Shown: piece by piece, positions 12,902 to 14,105 of the stretch | How positions within the stretch are numbered: the first letter of the stretch is position 1 | Layout: each line of letters starts with the position of its first letter | NCBI GenBank assembly: GCA_002083615.1 | Contig: MSXO01000068.1 | Span: forward strand, 1 to 14,105 | Direction: 5' to 3' | DNA from: Proteobacteria bacterium ST_bin11 | GTDB taxonomy: Bacteria; Pseudomonadota; Gammaproteobacteria; Methylococcales; Methylomonadaceae | Length of the DNA stretch: 14,105 nucleotides | Made by a program: the position numbers and the translations under genes | The notes under the pieces: generated by a model | The model's database searches: none | Told to the model about the DNA's origin: nothing | What the model saw: the letters and a program-made list of their open reading frames with translations, nothing else

Positions 12902-14092
12902 TTAGGCGTAGTGATTAAAAATCTGCCGCAAATAGGCAATAAAGGTTTGGTCGTTGCATAAGGTTTTGCCGGGAGCGTCGGACAGTTTCGCCACCGGGTC
13001 GCCGTTACAGCGCACCAGCTTCATCACAATATTCAAAGGCTTGGGGCCGCCAAGATCGTTGGTTAAATGGGTGCCGATGCCAAAGCCAAGTTGAATGCGA
13101 TCCGCAAAATGCTGATACAGGCCAATCGCCTTGGGTATATCCAAACCATCGGAAAACACCAGGCGTTTGCCGTGCGGATTGATGCGCAGTTTTTGATAAT
13201 GGCCGATAGCTTTCTCACCCCAAACTACCGGGTCGCCGGAGTCATGGCGCAGGCCGTCAAACAACTTGGCAAAATACAAATCAAAATCGCGCAGGAAAGC
13301 ATCCATGCCGATAGTGTCGGTCAAGGCAACGCCCAAGTCACCGCGAAACTCCTGCGCCCAATCTTCTAAGGCCATGCGCTGAAACTCGCGCAGCCGCACC
13401 ACATGGGCTTGGTAAGATTGCAGATACTCGTGCGCCATCGTACCAATCGGCGTTAAACCGAATTGTTTGGCCAGATAGACGTTGGACGTACCTTTGAACA
13501 AGCTCGGCACTTCGGCTTGAAACGTCCGCACCACTTCTTCTTGCCAACTACGCCAGGCGCGCCGGCGTAAACCAAAATCGAAAATCTCAAAGGCATGGGT
13601 TTTTGCGGGTTGCTCGGCAAAAGCTTTCAGGGTAGCCAATTTTTCCTGCAACCGGCGCCGGCCTTCAGTCAGTAACACGGCCTGGTCGAAGCGGCGAAAA
13701 TACAATTCAGAGACAATGTATAAACAAAATATCTCGAAATTCATCACATGCACTTGCGGGCCCTGGGCTTGAATTCTCAGGGTGTCGCCTTCGGCAAATG
13801 CCTTGATGTATTTGCTTCTAAAGCGAAACAAGGACAAGAACTCGATAAAATCCGGCTTTAAATAACGCAGCTTGGCTAAGTAGGCCAGCTCGTCTTCGGC
13901 GAATTGCAAGGAACAGAGCTGATCCAGTTCTTGTTTGACATCGCCCAGCAAGTCAGCCAGCGGATATTCCGGTGTGCTCCGACAGATAAAATCGTATTCG
14001 GCACTGGCTTCCGGGCGCTTATGCAGCATGGTTTGCCACATCGGAAATTTGTATAAATCGTTTTCTAGCAGGCTTTTGACGATGGCAGTCAT
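12902..14092 (-). CDS. pncB: Nicotinate phosphoribosyltransferase
   Basis: Converts nicotinate, PRPP and ATP to NaMN, the entry step of the Preiss-Handler salvage route, in the cytosol. From ATG 14092 it has 396 residues, close to the roughly 400 of E. coli PncB. It begins MTAIVKSLLENDLYKFPMWQ, the standard N-terminus. The key motif GTMAHEYLQSYQ carries H221, the autophosphorylated histidine of the family. DGLRHDSGDP (about 285-294), FSDGLD (316-321) and FGIGTHLTNDLG (340-351) form the PRPP and nucleotide sites. A second ATG at 14098 is in frame but has zero spacing from AGGA, whereas 14092 has 6 nt, so I chose the latter. It is the first visible gene of the NAD cluster. The promoter lies outside the window. 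A nadR or nicotinamidase gene, if present, is not here. Confidence 0.96.
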   Translation of the reverse strand: MTAIVKSLLENDLYKFPMWQTMLHKRPEASAEYDFICRSTPEYPLADLLGDVKQELDQLCSLQFAEDELAYLAKLRYLKPDFIEFLSLFRFRSKYIKAFAEGDTLRIQAQGPQVHVMNFEIFCLYIVSELYFRRFDQAVLLTEGRRRLQEKLATLKAFAEQPAKTHAFEIFDFGLRRRAWRSWQEEVVRTFQAEVPSLFKGTSNVYLAKQFGLTPIGTMAHEYLQSYQAHVVRLREFQRMALEDWAQEFRGDLGVALTDTIGMDAFLRDFDLYFAKLFDGLRHDSGDPVVWGEKAIGHYQKLRINPHGKRLVFSDGLDIPKAIGLYQHFADRIQLGFGIGTHLTNDLGGPKPLNIVMKLVRCNGDPVAKLSDAPGKTLCNDQTFIAYLRQIFNHYA

Positions 14093-14105
14093 GGGCATTC
14101 CTTAA

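Overview
The window looks like ordinary chromosomal DNA of a gammaproteobacterium. The protein set (short class I fumarase, DUF3820/YpeB-like protein, NadM-Nudix, SDR-DoxX fusion, many orphan hypotheticals) and the mid-50s-looking GC remind me of Methylococcales methanotrophs such as Methylomonas. That placement is an inference from recall, not a search. I see no tRNA, rRNA, CRISPR array, insertion sequence, phage gene or origin.

Layout, left to right. (1) 1-1804: a class I [4Fe-4S] fumarate hydratase on +, ending at a perfect hairpin shared with the next gene. (2) 1801-2370: a lone Uma2-family PD-(D/E)XK protein on -. (3) 2524-6035: on +, a membrane-anchored AraC-type regulator, then a tight three-gene operon: SDR oxidoreductase with a DoxX-like membrane tail, a DUF2269 membrane protein and a DUF4166 protein. 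A 7-11-7 inverted repeat lies between regulator and operon. (4) 6036-6454: a structured, apparently non-coding gap between convergent genes. (5) 6455-7531: an Old Yellow Enzyme ene-reductase on - with two unusual FMN-site residues. (6) 7989-8915: an orphan response regulator with an anti-sigma-kinase-like ATPase output, starting at TTG. (7) 9115-9656: two tiny exported proteins, one Tyr-rich with a signal peptide and one a Gly/Tyr/His-rich lipoprotein, closed by a strong terminator at 9771-9794. (8) 9840-14092: a - strand NAD cluster read pncB, nadE, nadM-nudix, then a DUF3820 gene.

How the genes work together. The NAD cluster is the clearest functional unit: PncB captures nicotinate as NaMN, NadE amidates with glutamine, the NadM domain adenylates, and the Nudix domain probably clears ADP-ribose. 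The SDR/DUF2269/DUF4166 operon is a plausible membrane redox module controlled by the upstream 7-TM AraC protein, but its substrate is unknown. The REC-ATPase protein is probably the input half of a partner-switching pathway whose other parts are not here.

Nothing in the window amounts to a clear new defence or mobile system. The most worthwhile leads are the AraC/SDR/DUF2269/DUF4166 module, the REC-ATPase protein, the tandem exported small proteins with a four-codon leader, and the biochemistry of the NAD cluster.
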